Shown here in pieces: positions 21,297 to 32,465 of a DNA stretch of 64,000 bases. Numbering within the stretch: the stretch's first letter is position 1; every line of letters begins with the position of its first letter. A model generated the notes under the pieces. The model searched no databases. It was not told the DNA's origin and worked only from the letters and a program-made list of their open reading frames with translations. This DNA comes from Hysterangium stoloniferum. Lineage: Eukaryota > Basidiomycota > Agaricomycetes > Hysterangiales > Hysterangiaceae. The stretch lies in contig WHVD01000097.1 of NCBI GenBank assembly GCA_015178975.1, positions 1 through 64,000 of the forward strand, given 5' to 3'. Position numbers and translations under genes: made by a program.

Positions 21297-24200
21297 GCAA
21301 CCCCACAGACTCCACACAGGTTGGGGGTTGCATTCCCTCTCCGCGCATTTAAGAGTTTACCCGCCTCAACGCATCCACTCTTTCACATTCTGATTCATTT
21401 TTTGTTAAACTTATGTCTAATATGATCCCGAAATTCGTTTTTTCAGCTCTCATAGATTCCGGCTCGACTCATTGTTTTTTAAATACAAAATTCATGCAAA
21501 GAAATTCTTTGTCAACTTATTTGATAAATCCCGTTGGTCTCCACCTCTTCGATGGCACAAGTAATTCAGTTGTTACCCAAGCTTGTGATTTACCCATCTG
21601 TTTCCCATGTGGAACATCTCAATTGGTCACTTTCTATGTGACCCAGTTAGACTCAAGTTGCTCGGTGGTCCTAGGACATAACTGGCTTACCTGCTACAAT
21701 CCGTTGATTGACTGGATAGCTAACAGTATAACATTCCGGACTCCCGTGGCAGCCGAGGAAACTGCACCTGTCTCGGCCTCCACAGCACCCATGGCCTTCC
21801 TGGCACCTGCAGTCTCGAGGACTCCTGTGATCCCTACGGCACCAATGGCTTCCCTGGAACCCACAGCACCTCCGTCCATTTCTCTGATTAATGCTGTAGC
21901 TTTTATTAGGGCTTCAAAGATGGATGGGTCCCAGGCGTTCACTATCAACTTGAAAATTGATGAAGCAACTGGATGTTTTTCAACCCCAGTATCTGAATCT
22001 GAGCAAGCCACTGACCTAGAAGGTGTCCCAGAGAAATATCATGACTTCGCGGATGTTTTTAGCAAGCGAAAAGCTGACCAGCTTCTGCCTCAGAGAGAAT
22101 ACAACTTAGAAATCAATCTTGAAGATGGTGCCCACCCACCCCTAGGACATATTTACCCGCTCTCATCCACGGAACTATCCGCAATCTGCGATTTCCTGGA
22201 TGAACATTTGTCCATAGGTTTTATCCGACCCTCAAAGTCTCCTTTTGGAGCACCTGTTCTGTTTGTCAGAAAAAAGGATGGATCCCTTCAACTTTGTGTT
22301 GATTTTAGAAGACTCAATGCTGTCACCAAAAAGGATAAATATCCACTCCCACTTATATCTAATCTGCTCGATGCTCCACGGAATGCCCAGATTTACACCA
22401 AAATAGATCTCAAACATGCCTATCATTTGGTCCAGATCGCTGTGGGAGACGAATGGAAAACCACTTTTAGAACCCGTTATGGGGCCTTCAAGTGGTTGGT
22501 GATCCCCTTTGGACTCACCAATGCTCCGTCTGTTTTTCAGCATTTTATCAATGACATTTTCTTGACATGCTCGATGTATGCGCCATTGTTTACTTGGACG
22601 ACATTCTTATCTACTCCGAGAATCCCGCGGAACACGACAAACAAGTCCATGAAGTTCTCTGGAGGCTCAGACAACATGGTTTATTCACGAATGGTAAAAA
22701 ATGTACTTTTGACACGGACTCCGTGGAATACCTAGGTTTCATGATGGGACCCGATGGACTCCACAAGTTAAAGATATACAATCCTTCCTCAGCTTTGCCA
22801 ATTTTTACAGACGATTCATCTGTGGATATTCTGACATCACGGTACCCCTTACCCGTCTTATGCATAAGGGTACTCCGTGGAATTTTAATGATAAGTGTCA
22901 AAAAGCTTTCAATCTTTTAAAAAATTCTTTTTCTACAGCTCCTATTCTGTTGCATTGGAAACCGGACTTCCTGCTCATTGTCGAAACAGACACCTCGGAT
23001 TATGCACTTGGAGCCATTCTGTCTATCCAGGACTCCGATGGAGAAGTCCACCCCGTGGCTTTTCTGTCCCAGACTTTTACTGGAGCAGAGCTCAACTACG
23101 ACGTTCATGATAAAGAACTCCTGGCAATCTTTTCAGCTTTCAAAGCGTGGTGACACTATTTGGAAGGTTCAGGAACTCCTATTGACGTTGTAACAGATCA
23201 CAAAAACCTGGAATACTTTTCTACCACAAAACGTTTGACCCGCTGGCAGGCCCGCAGGTCTGAATATCTATCTGCTTTCAACATGATTATCCACTTTTGA
23301 CCCAGCCATCTCAGCAGCAAACCCGATGCTTTACCTAGATGATGGGACGTCTATCCTAAAGAGGGGAGCAACGACTATGCCACGGTAAACCTGCACAACC
23401 TGAAACCTATTTTCACGAATCAACAACTTACCGCATCGGTCCGCACAACTTTCCTCGTCAATCCCATTGTCCGTGGAATTATCATTATAGATATTGAGAA
23501 GTTACATCAAGATATTCTATCGGCAATTCCACTAGACCCGATTACTAAAGATCACCTTGACAATCCTATGGACCCCAATCAACCTCGGTGGTCTCTTGAT
23601 CAGCATGGCTTCATTAGACTTGACGATCAAATCTATGTACCGGACTCCGATGGCCTCCACCTCAGGATCCTTCAATACAAACATGATCATCCACTCTCAG
23701 GACATTTCGGGTACAACAAAACTCTATCATTAATAAGAAGAGAATATACTTGGCCTGCACTCTGTGGATTTGTTAAGCACTATTGTAAATCTTGCACTAC
23801 TTGTCCCCGCTCGAAATCTCAGCGACACAAGCCATACAGCCTTTTGAAACAACTCCCGGTACCAGAACATCCGTGGAGTTCTATCTCTATGGATTTCATT
23901 GAACACCTACCGGATTCCGAAGGCTTTTCCACTATTCTAGTCATTGTTGACAGATTCTCAAAACAAGGTATATTCATTCCTACTTATGATACAATTACGT
24001 CCATGCAGTTAGCGGAACTTTTCATCATCCACGTATTTTCCAAGCACAGAGTTCCATCCCACATAACCTCCGACTGAGGATCAGAGTTCGTTTCTCATTT
24101 CTTTAGATCCCTCGGGAAATCCTTGGACATGAAATTGCATTTCACGTCCGGACATCACCTGGAAGGCGACGGACAAACTGAACATGTCAATCAGACATTG

Positions 24201-24971
24201 GAACAATATCTCCACGTATATTGCAATTATCAACAGGACAATTGGAAATCCTTGTTACCACTTGCAGAGTTTGCTTACAACAATGCACCTTCAGCCACTA
24301 CTGGCGTTTCCCCATTCTTTGCAAATAAAGGATATAATCCAAATATTACAGTACATCCAGAATGAAATCTCGCCTCTGTTCATGCTCAAGAGTTCACCAC
24401 GGACCTCCACAAGCTCCACAAGGAACTCCAGACTGCAATATTGTCCACCCAAGAGCAATACCAACATTCAGCAGACAAACACTGGATCCCGCCACCAAAC
24501 TTCAAGATTGGTGATCGTGTTTTTGTCAAAGCTCAATTCTTCCAGACTACCCGTCCATCAAAAAAGCTTGCTGAAAAATATTCAGGTCCATTTGAAATTA
24601 TCGCACAAGTAGGTTCAGTCTCCTGGACTCTACGGCTTCTGGATAGCATGCACACGGTACACCTGGTATTTCATGTTTCTATGCTAGAACCTTGTACTGC
24701 TAACACTATCCCAGATTGCGTGCAATCCCCACCTCCTCCAGTCATCATTGATGGAGAACCCAAGTTTGAAATCTCACAGATTTTAGATTCAAAAATTGAT
24801 AAGTGTCGATGCACTTATAAACTGCTTTACTTGGTCAAGTGGGTGGGTTACTAGGGCACTGATGAAGAAACCTCATGGATTTTGGCCACGGAACTCGGTA
24901 ATGCCACGGAAATCATTACTGACTTTCATACAGCTTACCCACTCAAACCTGGTCCATTATCGTCTCTCTGA
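21297..24971 (+). pseudogene. pol: Pol of the family B element, multiple stops and deletions
   Basis: Protease (DSGSTHC), RT (VYLDDILIY), RNase H (ETDTSDYALGAIL), integrase zinc region (HYCKSCTTC) and core (SMDFIEHLP, then GDGQTEHVNQ), and a chromodomain (LLYLVKWVGY, then GTDEETSW) are all recognisable. Breaks include a 2-nt loss near 22560 in RT and a deletion of some 20-30 codons near 22765. In-frame stops follow at 23151, 23298, 23339, 24074, 24363 and 24852, several at codons that are arginine (CGN) in the family A copy. It follows gag with a frame change. Confidence 0.9.
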
Positions 24972-25240
24972 CCGCACCCCGTGGACCCCGTGTTACGTTT
25001 GGACTCATTTTCATTATTCCCTGTCGCCCTATGTCTCTCTTTGCTTTTACAGGTTCTGACATGTCTTGTCAAGTCCTTAAGTGGATTCTCCGTGGACTTT
25101 GACTTTGACTTTTATGTTTTTTCACACCTTACTTTTATATTCAAAAAAGAATTATTATTAAACTTTATTATTCTTCATCTACATTGATGGGGCTATTCTT
25201 GTTCCCTGCCTCCTGTTTTTCTGCCTCAGCTTTTCCCGCT

Positions 25241-26156
25241 TCATTCATCTCCTCGGTCCTCATCTGTACCGGCTTCCTCGGAACTCCCAGCCTCTGGCTC
25301 CTCATACACAAAGCTGGCATACTCCATCAGGAACTTAAAATGGTTCCTACGGAGTGTGCGGAGATCATTTGCCATGACAACGCTGACCTTGTTGCTCTTC
25401 CGGAGCAACTCGTTTTGGGCCTCAATTCCCTCGGCGATCCATCCCAAGACTTCCTCCAGACTGGAGTATCTGTCCGACCCGCCATTCTCCCGTGAACTGG
25501 ATCCCGCGGCCTGCTCATGAATGAGCGAGCACCTCACCTTGAGGTGCATGCACTGGTAACACCCCGGGCCCCGGCCAGACTTCCAATTACACTCAGTGTT
25601 CTGGTCATTACAACCGGAACACCGCGGGTCATTCCGAGTCAGTAGGTGGACTGGTGCCGCCTTCCTTGCTTTCTGTTGATACGGTTAGCTCCATGGTATA
25701 CCCACAGACCCGAGACTTATCTTGTTGGGGCTTTCTGGCTTCCCCTTGGACTCCAACTCGACTTCCGCTGCCTTGTGCTGAAAACGCGAAGTCAAAAAAA
25801 AAATGACAAGTCGAAATGATGGGACTTACCTTTCCTGCAACAATCGCAGCTCTCTCTGCCACCACCCGGGCTTTCTCTGCTGCCACCCTGGCTTTCTCCA
25901 TGGCCACCCATGCAGCCTCCTCCTCATCCCTCTGCTTCTGCCTCGCAGCCTCTTCCTCCGTGGCCACAGCCACCTGGTACTCCCTATTCAGGGCCTCCTC
26001 GACCTCCCGGGTTTCTCGTTCTGCCTCTTCTCGCTGTCGACGTTGCTCATCCCGCTACACCAAGATTTGGGCAGCAGAGAGCGGCACCCAGTACTGATTG
26101 CCCGTGGAGGGCCCGGCAGTTGGCATAGGCTTACGCAGCGTGGGTTTTGGTCCCAT
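25241..26156 (-). pseudogene. Antisense passenger gene: coiled-coil plus Cys6 zinc-cluster-like protein
   Basis: Lies between pol and the polypurine tract, opposite to gag-pol. Exon 1 is 26156-25830 (MGPKPTLRKPMPTAGPST...). A 52-bp intron follows at 25829-25778 (GTAAGT...TTTTCAG), then exon 2 at 25777-25241, in frame across the junction; about 287 aa. Residues about 35-105 are rich in E, A, R and Q and look like a coiled coil. Exon 2 carries a C-x2-C-x6-C-x9-C-x2-C-x6-C motif (CSGCNDQNTEC ... GPGCYQCMHLKVRC), resembling fungal binuclear zinc-cluster regions though not the classic GAL4 spacing. It ends in an acidic tail (EEPEAGSSEEAG). Two nonsense codons (26055-26057 and one about 30 codons into exon 2) make this copy broken. 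DNA binding is inferred from the Cys pattern only. Confidence 0.7.
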
Positions 26157-27017
26157 GGTATTGATGATGGGGGTAATAAAGAAGAAGAAATTTCTATTTT
26201 TTCAAATTTATATATAGGCTCATCGCGTTGTAAGTTCGTTACTAGGAAAAAACCTAATAACCTGCGCGCAACGGTCAAGTCTTTATGACGGTCACTGACA
26301 CAGTCGTTCTTGAAACCAGTCTATAACCAAACACACTCGGAGCGAGAGGCTAGAGATCGGACCTTGGATGACGTAAACGAAGATGATATCAAAAGGCTGA
26401 CGTAAGCCCAATGTCGTAGAATGTAGAAATTCAACAATAAGAGACACTACAGTATCCCTTACTGGCCGTAGGAGTGAGACTAAGAGTAAGACTTAAGAGA
26501 TTGTCCTTAAGAATGAGCTTCGAAATGAGATACAACGAAATTGCTTGTTCAATAGTGGGCAAAAGAGAGGCCCTTATATACATGAGAGAGCACAGGTCAA
26601 ATCAAACATCTACAAACAACGACACAATAACGATGCGATATGGTGTGAGTCATCTCTGAGTAATCACAATAGGAGTGTTAGTAAAGCTGTGAACAATAAT
26701 AGGGGGAGGCTGCGCTGAACAATAAGAGAATGACAAACAAAAGATGAGATCAGACATGTGATACGGATAAATGGGGAAACACAATAGAACAATAGGGGAA
26801 GTGAGTCAGACAATAGGGATGATGGAGTAATAGAAGTGATGGCTGATGAAACATCGATGACATGAGTCAGAAACACAAGAATCCCACGATAATGCGTCAC
26901 CCTCAAATGCTATGCTTGATTTCGAAATCTTGACAATATTACCAATCGATGAACCGAGATTGGACGTATTGTGTTCCTAGTTTTGCAGTATAAGGAGGGG
27001 ACACAATCAATCACCAT
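26157..27017. other. Non-coding part of the family B element
   Basis: Sequence between the two antisense genes. No protein family or repeat recognised; moderately A/G-rich on the plus strand. Probably holds the upstream region of the zinc-cluster gene. Confidence 0.5.
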
Positions 27018-27491
27018 TTAGAACCAGGTGGTGAGTAGGCTCCACAACCACGCAAGGAACACGAATTGACGGCGACCTCGACGAGGCTCTACTTGACTTC
27101 CCTCTGGAACCGGGGTCCTAAATAACTTGGGTCCTCTGTGATCTCCTACTGGAGTGAACGTTGCCATGTAATAGATTCCCGATGACGGTGGGGAACAGTC
27201 CTGGTGGAACACTCGATCGAATCGATAGTGGAGGATTTCGGAGGAGCCATCATAGTGCTCTATACGAATGAAGACAGGATCGTCTGGAGCATATGGGAGT
27301 CGAATACCTTGTCGACGGAGGAAACGATGGTATTTCTTGGAGGAGCATTGGTGGGCTGGTAGGGGCTTGGAAATGATGTCTGAGGATGAGGAGAAGCGAG
27401 ACGTTATTGGCTGGAGTTCTATTTGGGAGTGAAGAGTCGGTTTCGAGTAGGAACTGAGGGTTACTTTGGAGGATGATGCAGTGTTGAACAT
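27018..27491 (-). CDS. Antisense hypothetical protein, 157 aa, inside the family B element
   Basis: A single open frame from ATG at 27491 (MFNTASSSKVTLSS...) to a stop at 27018, on the strand opposite gag-pol. The N-terminal third is Ser/Thr-rich. The middle reads as a folded segment (PYAPDDPVFIRIEHYDG, ILHYRFDRVFHQDC), followed by basic RRGRR and a short aromatic hydrophobic end (FVFLAWLWSLLTTWF). A TATATAT box lies 70-76 bp upstream. The frame is intact although gag and pol of the same element are broken. No family recognised; the hydrophobic end could be a tail anchor (speculative). Confidence 0.5.
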   Translation of the reverse strand: MFNTASSSKVTLSSYSKPTLHSQIELQPITSRFSSSSDIISKPLPAHQCSSKKYHRFLRRQGIRLPYAPDDPVFIRIEHYDGSSEILHYRFDRVFHQDCSPPSSGIYYMATFTPVGDHRGPKLFRTPVPEGSQVEPRRGRRQFVFLAWLWSLLTTWF

Positions 27492-27560
27492 GATGGAGTT
27501 TTGGTCGTCTGTTTGATGAAACTGATTTGGCTGTGTAGAAGTCGTCTTGAGTGCCAAAGT

Positions 27561-27567
27561 ATATATA
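27561..27567 (-). promoter_or_regulatory. TATA box of the antisense 157-aa ORF
   Basis: TATATAT on the minus strand about 70 bp before the ATG at 27491, a usual fungal distance. Confidence 0.4.
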
Positions 27568-27763
27568 AGAATTTGTGCTTGTGACGTGACTTGAAACTAT
27601 TGCCATATTAGTCTCTTTCCGATTGAACTCTCTACAGCATTTGAACCTTACCTTCCAGATCACATGACTCTTTGACACATACGTGTAACCGACATGACTT
27701 TTGACATATGCTTGTAGCCGACAAGAACATTATCTAGGCCTAGAGCCTCTTTGGGACTTTGGC

Positions 27764-27778
27764 ATAAAGGGAGGGTAC
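27764..27778 (+). promoter_or_regulatory. Polypurine tract of the family B element
   Basis: AAAGGGAGGG followed by TAC directly before the TG of the 3' LTR at 27779. Expected plus-strand primer position. Confidence 0.75.
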
Positions 27779-27815
27779 TGTTACGACCGGACAATCCCGC
27801 CAGACTCCGGGCACT

Positions 27816-28535
27816 TGTTACGACCGTGTCGCAACCCTATCGGCCCCGAGGTTATCGCCACTTGTCAACATTTCAAGTCATCCTCTCGGAAACCATCGGC
27901 CCCGAAGCTGACGAATGTTTCGCGAAGATCAAACTCCATTTACGCCCATGTCAAATAACTCGTATTGTCTGGTCAAACTTTGATACGTCCCCTTTATTAT
28001 GTTGATCCGTTCAATCTTATGTTTCGCATATGTCTATCTATATTTGTAGTCCTCGAAACATTTCCTTTTATCGTAATCCCGCTCTCGGTTATCATCGGCC
28101 TCCGAACTAATCATAAACTTCCCGTTCCTAGTCAAGCTTATTGTTAATACCGTGTTCCGCCCTTCTCCCCATTAGTATTTTCCAGACACCTGTTACTTGT
28201 ATATGAACCCGCTGTAATTGTAGTTACAATGCAATCAGAATATCGACTCAGAATACCCTCATACACCTGTATCAGTCTCATACTAAGACTTCCCCCATCC
28301 GCCTTCGCGTGCGCTCGCCCACTCCCGCCCCCGACCCCTTGGCCCGACGCCCGACTTGTCCTTCGATTCCGATCGGTATCACGCCGAAAGGTACTCACTA
28401 GGACTAGTCTTCGCCCGCCCGAAATTTAAGGACATCCTACGGATATTTGCGAGGGCGCAGCCCATAAGCTGAAGCCAAGTCCTTCCGATCGGTCCCTGTC
28501 GGCCACCGACATTAGTCAGTTTCCAGTTCTTAACA
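27816..28535 (+). repeat. LTR family A (plus) nested in LTR B
   Basis: 720 bp, TGTTACGACCGTG...TTCTTAACA. Preceded by GCACT and followed by GAGTC. TATATGAA lies at 28200-28207 and the start 11-mer AATCAGAATAT at 28233-28243. Confidence 0.92.
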
Positions 28536-28674
28536 GAGTCCAGGGGAAGTCTGGTGACTGATATGTATCGTAATGAGGTCGAACATAACAAGTCTTGACA
28601 TACAGAGTCCAGGCAGGAAATCCTATAAACAGACAATTGGTGCATGTAGGGCATGGTGGCATACAGGTTAGTGC
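28536..28674 (-). repeat. Inverted segment of LTR B between two LTR A copies
   Basis: Reverse complement of the LTR B part that should follow position 37. Its ends read GAGTC and AGTGC, the complements of the duplications GACTC and GCACT. Confidence 0.9.
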
Positions 28675-29394
28675 TGTTAAGAACTGGAAACTGACTAATG
28701 TCGGTGGCCGACAGGGACCGATCGGAAGGACTTGGCTTCAGCTTATGGGCTGCGCCCTCGCAAATATCCGTAGGATGTCCTTAAATTTCGGGCGGGCGAA
28801 GACTAGTCCTAGTGAGTACCTTTCGGCGTGATACCGATCGGAATCGAAGGACAAGTCGGGCGTCGGGCCAAGGGGTCGGGGGCGGGAGTGGGCGAGCGCA
28901 CGCGAAGGCGGATGGGGGAAGTCTTAGTATGAGACTGATACAGGTGTATGAGGGTATTCTGAGTCGATATTCTGATTGCATTGTAACTACAATTACAGCG
29001 GGTTCATATACAAGTAACAGGTGTCTGGAAAATACTAATGGGGAGAAGGGCGGAACACGGTATTAACAATAAGCTTGACTAGGAACGGGAAGTTTATGAT
29101 TAGTTCGGAGGCCGATGATAACCGAGAGCGGGATTACGATAAAAGGAAATGTTTCGAGGACTACAAATATAGATAGACATATGCGAAACATAAGATTGAA
29201 CGGATCAACATAATAAAGGGGACGTATCAAAGTTTGACCAGACAATACAAGTTATTTGACGTGGGCGTAAATGGAGTTTGATCTTCGCGAAACATTCGTC
29301 AGCTTCGGGGCCGATGGTTTCCGAGAGGATGACTTGAAACGTTGACAAGTGGCGATAACCTCGGGGCCGATAGGGTTGCGACACGGTCGTAACA
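28675..29394 (-). repeat. LTR family A (minus) nested in LTR B
   Basis: 720 bp. Open frames of 60, 66 and 84 codons have the same translations as in the plus-oriented neighbour, so the two copies are nearly identical. Followed by GACTC. Confidence 0.92.
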
Positions 29395-29944
29395 GACTCC
29401 GTCTCTGTCTATGTGACTCCGCTCCCGCTCCATTTCCCATTATGGGTTATGCTTTGTCACGATTCAGACTCCGCTCCGTTCCGTCCCGTTCCTAACACCA
29501 ATTTGGTATTTATTATTCCCGTTTTATGTTTTGCTCGCTTCATTTCATTATTACTGGATTCGGTATGACATTTACTCCATGGTCTATTTAAACTGGCAGA
29601 TGTTGTACATACAATCCAGTCAGAAAATTAGCTTAGATTCCCCCCAGTAATCTAATCCATTTTCCACTCTAAACCCTTGCTTGATTCACACCACTCGTAC
29701 TAGTCGGAGCCCACGGGCTCTGGCATATCTATCTCTCTCACCAGTCTCGACTCACGACCCACAACCTCCGACTTACGACTCATGACCCACGACCCCCACC
29801 CGGACTCCCCAGGATTCCCATCTGCCTGTCTGAAATTGGACAACACGATCTAGCGAGGGCGCAGCCTATAAGCTGAAGCCAAGTCCTACCGGATATCCCG
29901 TGGGTTTCTCTGGAGACCTGCCCTGTACGTATCCTAACACTTTT

Positions 29945-30665
29945 TTGATTAATATGCCAGCGACTCAGTGCTTATTCACAATGCATGAGAGATCACGTGA
30001 TATTCACATGACATTTCAAACTCTGACAAGGACAAAATGCGATCTGAAATAATCATGCATATTCAAGGCAATATATATTTATATTATTATAATAAAATAT
30101 TATTATATTTATAATTAACTAAAAGTAAATATAATAATTATATAATAATATTGAACCAGCCACCTGGCAGTTATTACACAATGTGCGGGAAAATCGTCAC
30201 AAGGGCGTGTGATGGTCACAAAGGTGCGAGAACATTATGTCATTATGTATGCTACTACAGAAAAAACCGGAAACTCCTGGAATATTCCAGTGGCTTCCAA
30301 AGGAATAGTTAGATATAATATATACAAACAGATAGAATATTGTAGAATATTCTATAAAATTCCAGAATGTTCCATTATGCCAAGAACATTCTATAGTGTT
30401 TTAAAAATAGTTAGAATCTTCCACAATACTCTAGAAAATGGTAGAAAATTCTAAATGACATCATTCAATCTTCTAGAATCTTCTAAATGTCTCAGACTAA
30501 AATGTATATAAGGAGCTCAGCTCCAGCCTTGAATAGATCATCTTAATCAATCAATCAATCTTATCATCTCATCAACCCACCACATCTGTGTGTGACTGCA
30601 GCAAGCAGGCTACTCCACCCCAATCTGGGCAGTTGGACATCTAATTCCACCTCTATCAGAGCTAT
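29945..30665 (+). other. AT-rich region with a heat-shock-element-like cluster and TATA box
   Basis: No gene. 30279-30480 has many GAA/TTC inverted units (GGAATATTCC at 30279, AGAATATTCT at 30344, AGAACATTCT, TCTAGAATCTTC), then TATATAAGG at 30505-30513 and a pyrimidine-rich start-like region. It could be the U3 of an unassigned LTR; TATCAGAGC near 30655 recalls a tRNA-iMet primer site. Assignment unresolved. Confidence 0.4.
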
Positions 30666-30950
30666 GTTATACCAAATCCAGTAATAATGAAATCCAAACT
30701 AGTAATCATGAAACGAGATAAGTAAACACCAAATTAGGTGTTAGAAGCAGCACAGAATGGGGTGGAGTCCAAAATGTGACAGGTTGTTAAACCATAACAG
30801 GAATGGGGTGGGAGCGGAGTCCAAAATGTGACAGGTCATTTGACCATAACAGGAATGGGGCTCAGTTAGAGAGCTGACAGGTTTTCCCAGTGGGGTCTGG
30901 TGACTGGTATGTACATATGTGGGACAGGGTCAGAGATAGACAGGTGCAGG
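30666..30950 (-). repeat. LTR family B fragment
   Basis: U3 segment of LTR B in minus orientation (GTTATACCAAATCCAGTAAT ... CAGGTTTTCCCAGTGGGG), truncated on both sides, ending against the copia gag. Confidence 0.7.
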
Positions 30951-31631
30951 TTCTGGCATAGACAAGGCAATAGAGTTGGTAGGATGTGGCTTGTCTGAGT
31001 TAAGAAGGTTTTGTTCATTGTCTAGATAGACACACAATTGAGTGAAGGTAAAAGGTGTAGAGTCAGTAAAGGCAGAAATATCCTGGGTGATGATTGACTA
31101 CATATTGCTGAAATCATTTCTGAGAGAACCTAAAAGGGCAATGCATTTCAACAAATCCTTAGATATATAATCCATTTCATAAGCACGATCAATGAGAGAA
31201 CAAATCTTTTCAGCAGTTACAGGTAAGGGAGTGGAATGGGCACAACGAGTAGTGAGGGCCTCTTGTAGTAATTTCACCTGATGAATGGGTCCCTTGCTCT
31301 GGTGGCATTGCTGAATAGTCTTCCAACAAGCCCTTGCACCTAATTTGCAATCCAAATAATCCTGCTTGGACATCTCAACAGTGGAGATAGTGAGTGCAGC
31401 AGCTAAAGAACTATTTGCCAACCCGTTGGCCTTGGCATGAGGTTCAGTGCTATCAGGTTTGGGAATTGTACCATTGATATAGCCAGAAAGCCCAGTAAGG
31501 GTGATAAAGAGGTCCATGGCATGAAGCCAAGGATGGTAGTTTGATTTGAGTTTGGGTCTGGTGTAGGTGATATTGGTATGGATAAGGGTAATGGAAGGTG
31601 CAAGAGCATCCATGGAAGTTGGGGTCATCAT
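30945..31631 (-). pseudogene. Ty1/copia gag-type fragment
   Basis: ATG at 31631 lies about 30 nt after the copia primer site. The frame has a copia gag look: KLKSNYHPWLHAMDLFITLT, GYINGTIPKPD, SLAAALTISTVEMSKQDYLD, and CALLG-like CIALLGSLRNDF near the end. An in-frame stop at 31098 is followed by further matching frame (SIITQDISAFTDSTPFTF) to about 30945. There it meets an LTR B fragment. No zinc knuckle or pol follows, so the element is truncated. Confidence 0.75.
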
Positions 31632-31661
31632 AGGAAAAAACAGTATTGGTCCTACTCAAAA

Positions 31662-31677
31662 ATCTAGGCCCATAACC
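31662..31677 (-). promoter_or_regulatory. Copia-type primer-binding site
   Basis: The minus strand reads GGTTATGGGCCTAGAT directly after an LTR end CTAACA. This resembles the internal half-tRNA(iMet) primer site known for Drosophila copia. Confidence 0.6.
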
Positions 31678-32460
31678 TGTTAGAAAGTAAGACCTAATAA
31701 TAATATAACTCAGTCTCATTTATTGTATAATAGACCATATTTTATGTACCTAATAATAATATAACTAATGAGTGACTATTTGCAGATACATATCAATATT
31801 GATTCACCTCAGTCTTGTTTATCATATAATGGACTGAGGTGATACTACTATAGTTCTTTAGTTTATATACTCAACCACATATATTACTAGGTACCATCAG
31901 TGGTGCATTAGTGATACCAGGTGCCCATGCCTGAAGTTAGGCAGTCTTGGGTTGGTCTATTTGGGCTACTTATATATATTTCAATTGTGTTATTCAACAG
32001 TCTGGAGAGTTCCAGATATCAAGCATACAGAAAGAACAAAGAAGCAGATTAACTAAGTCAAGATTAAAAACTAGAGAGTAAGTTGTCACAAATGTACAAG
32101 CCCAAATTCCCATAGTATTCAATTTAACTTTCCTTCAACTTTCTTTGACATTCCTTTGATGTTTCAATTCAATTTCTGACTTGATTTCTGACTCAACTAT
32201 CTTTCGAGATTCTTCAACTAATCTTCAACTTGTCTCAGTTTGATATCATTGATGATTTCCACTCTGATATTGTATTATCATCATAGGTAAATGATAAATA
32301 GCATAAAAGGGCAATGATAGGAGCAAGGGAAGTCAGTCAGAAAACCTGTACCATAATGTGTATCATTACTATTGTACTATTAATTCGACTTCCAGTCATA
32401 ATATCTTCAACTTAATTATTTATGTGCTTCTGTGTCTTATATTTACCTCATGCTTTGTCA
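31678..32460 (-). repeat. Copia LTR region (family H), approximate left end
   Basis: Starts TGTTAG next to the primer site, so 31678 is the LTR 3' boundary (minus). 32100-32352 is homologous to 7655-7870, and 31985-32070 to part of the insert at 8613-8857. The outer end is not determined; a solo LTR B is inserted at 32466. Confidence 0.5.
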
Positions 32461-32465
32461 ACAGG

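Larger units (their letters stand above)
19178..29939 (+). mobile_element. Full-length Gypsy element, family B, with antisense passenger genes and a disrupted 3' LTR
   Basis: A 10.8-kb chromodomain Ty3/Gypsy element. The 5' LTR (19178-19991), primer site, gag, pol, a 2.8-kb region with two minus-strand genes, polypurine tract and 3' LTR (27779-29939) occur in the expected order. The 5-bp duplication CTTTT lies at 19173-19177 and 29940-29944. That shared duplication is the key evidence that both LTRs belong to one insertion. The 3' LTR contains two later family A LTRs. Gag and pol are broken, so the copy is not autonomous. Confidence 0.88.
27779..29939 (+). repeat. 3' LTR of the family B element, disrupted by two LTR A insertions and an inversion
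   Basis: Order: LTR B positions 1-37 (27779-27815), LTR A plus, an inverted LTR B segment (28536-28674), LTR A minus, remaining LTR B (29395-29939). The last part also lacks about 110 bp present in the 5' LTR. It is followed by CTTTT. Confidence 0.88.

Noticed and set aside
25184-25495. 103-codon plus-strand frame after pol
   Set aside because: It is opposite the zinc-cluster gene exon, whose Cys pattern and intron make the minus strand the coding one.
27779-29939. A full family A element between the two LTR A copies
   Set aside because: The copies are in opposite orientation and only 139 bp of LTR B lies between them.
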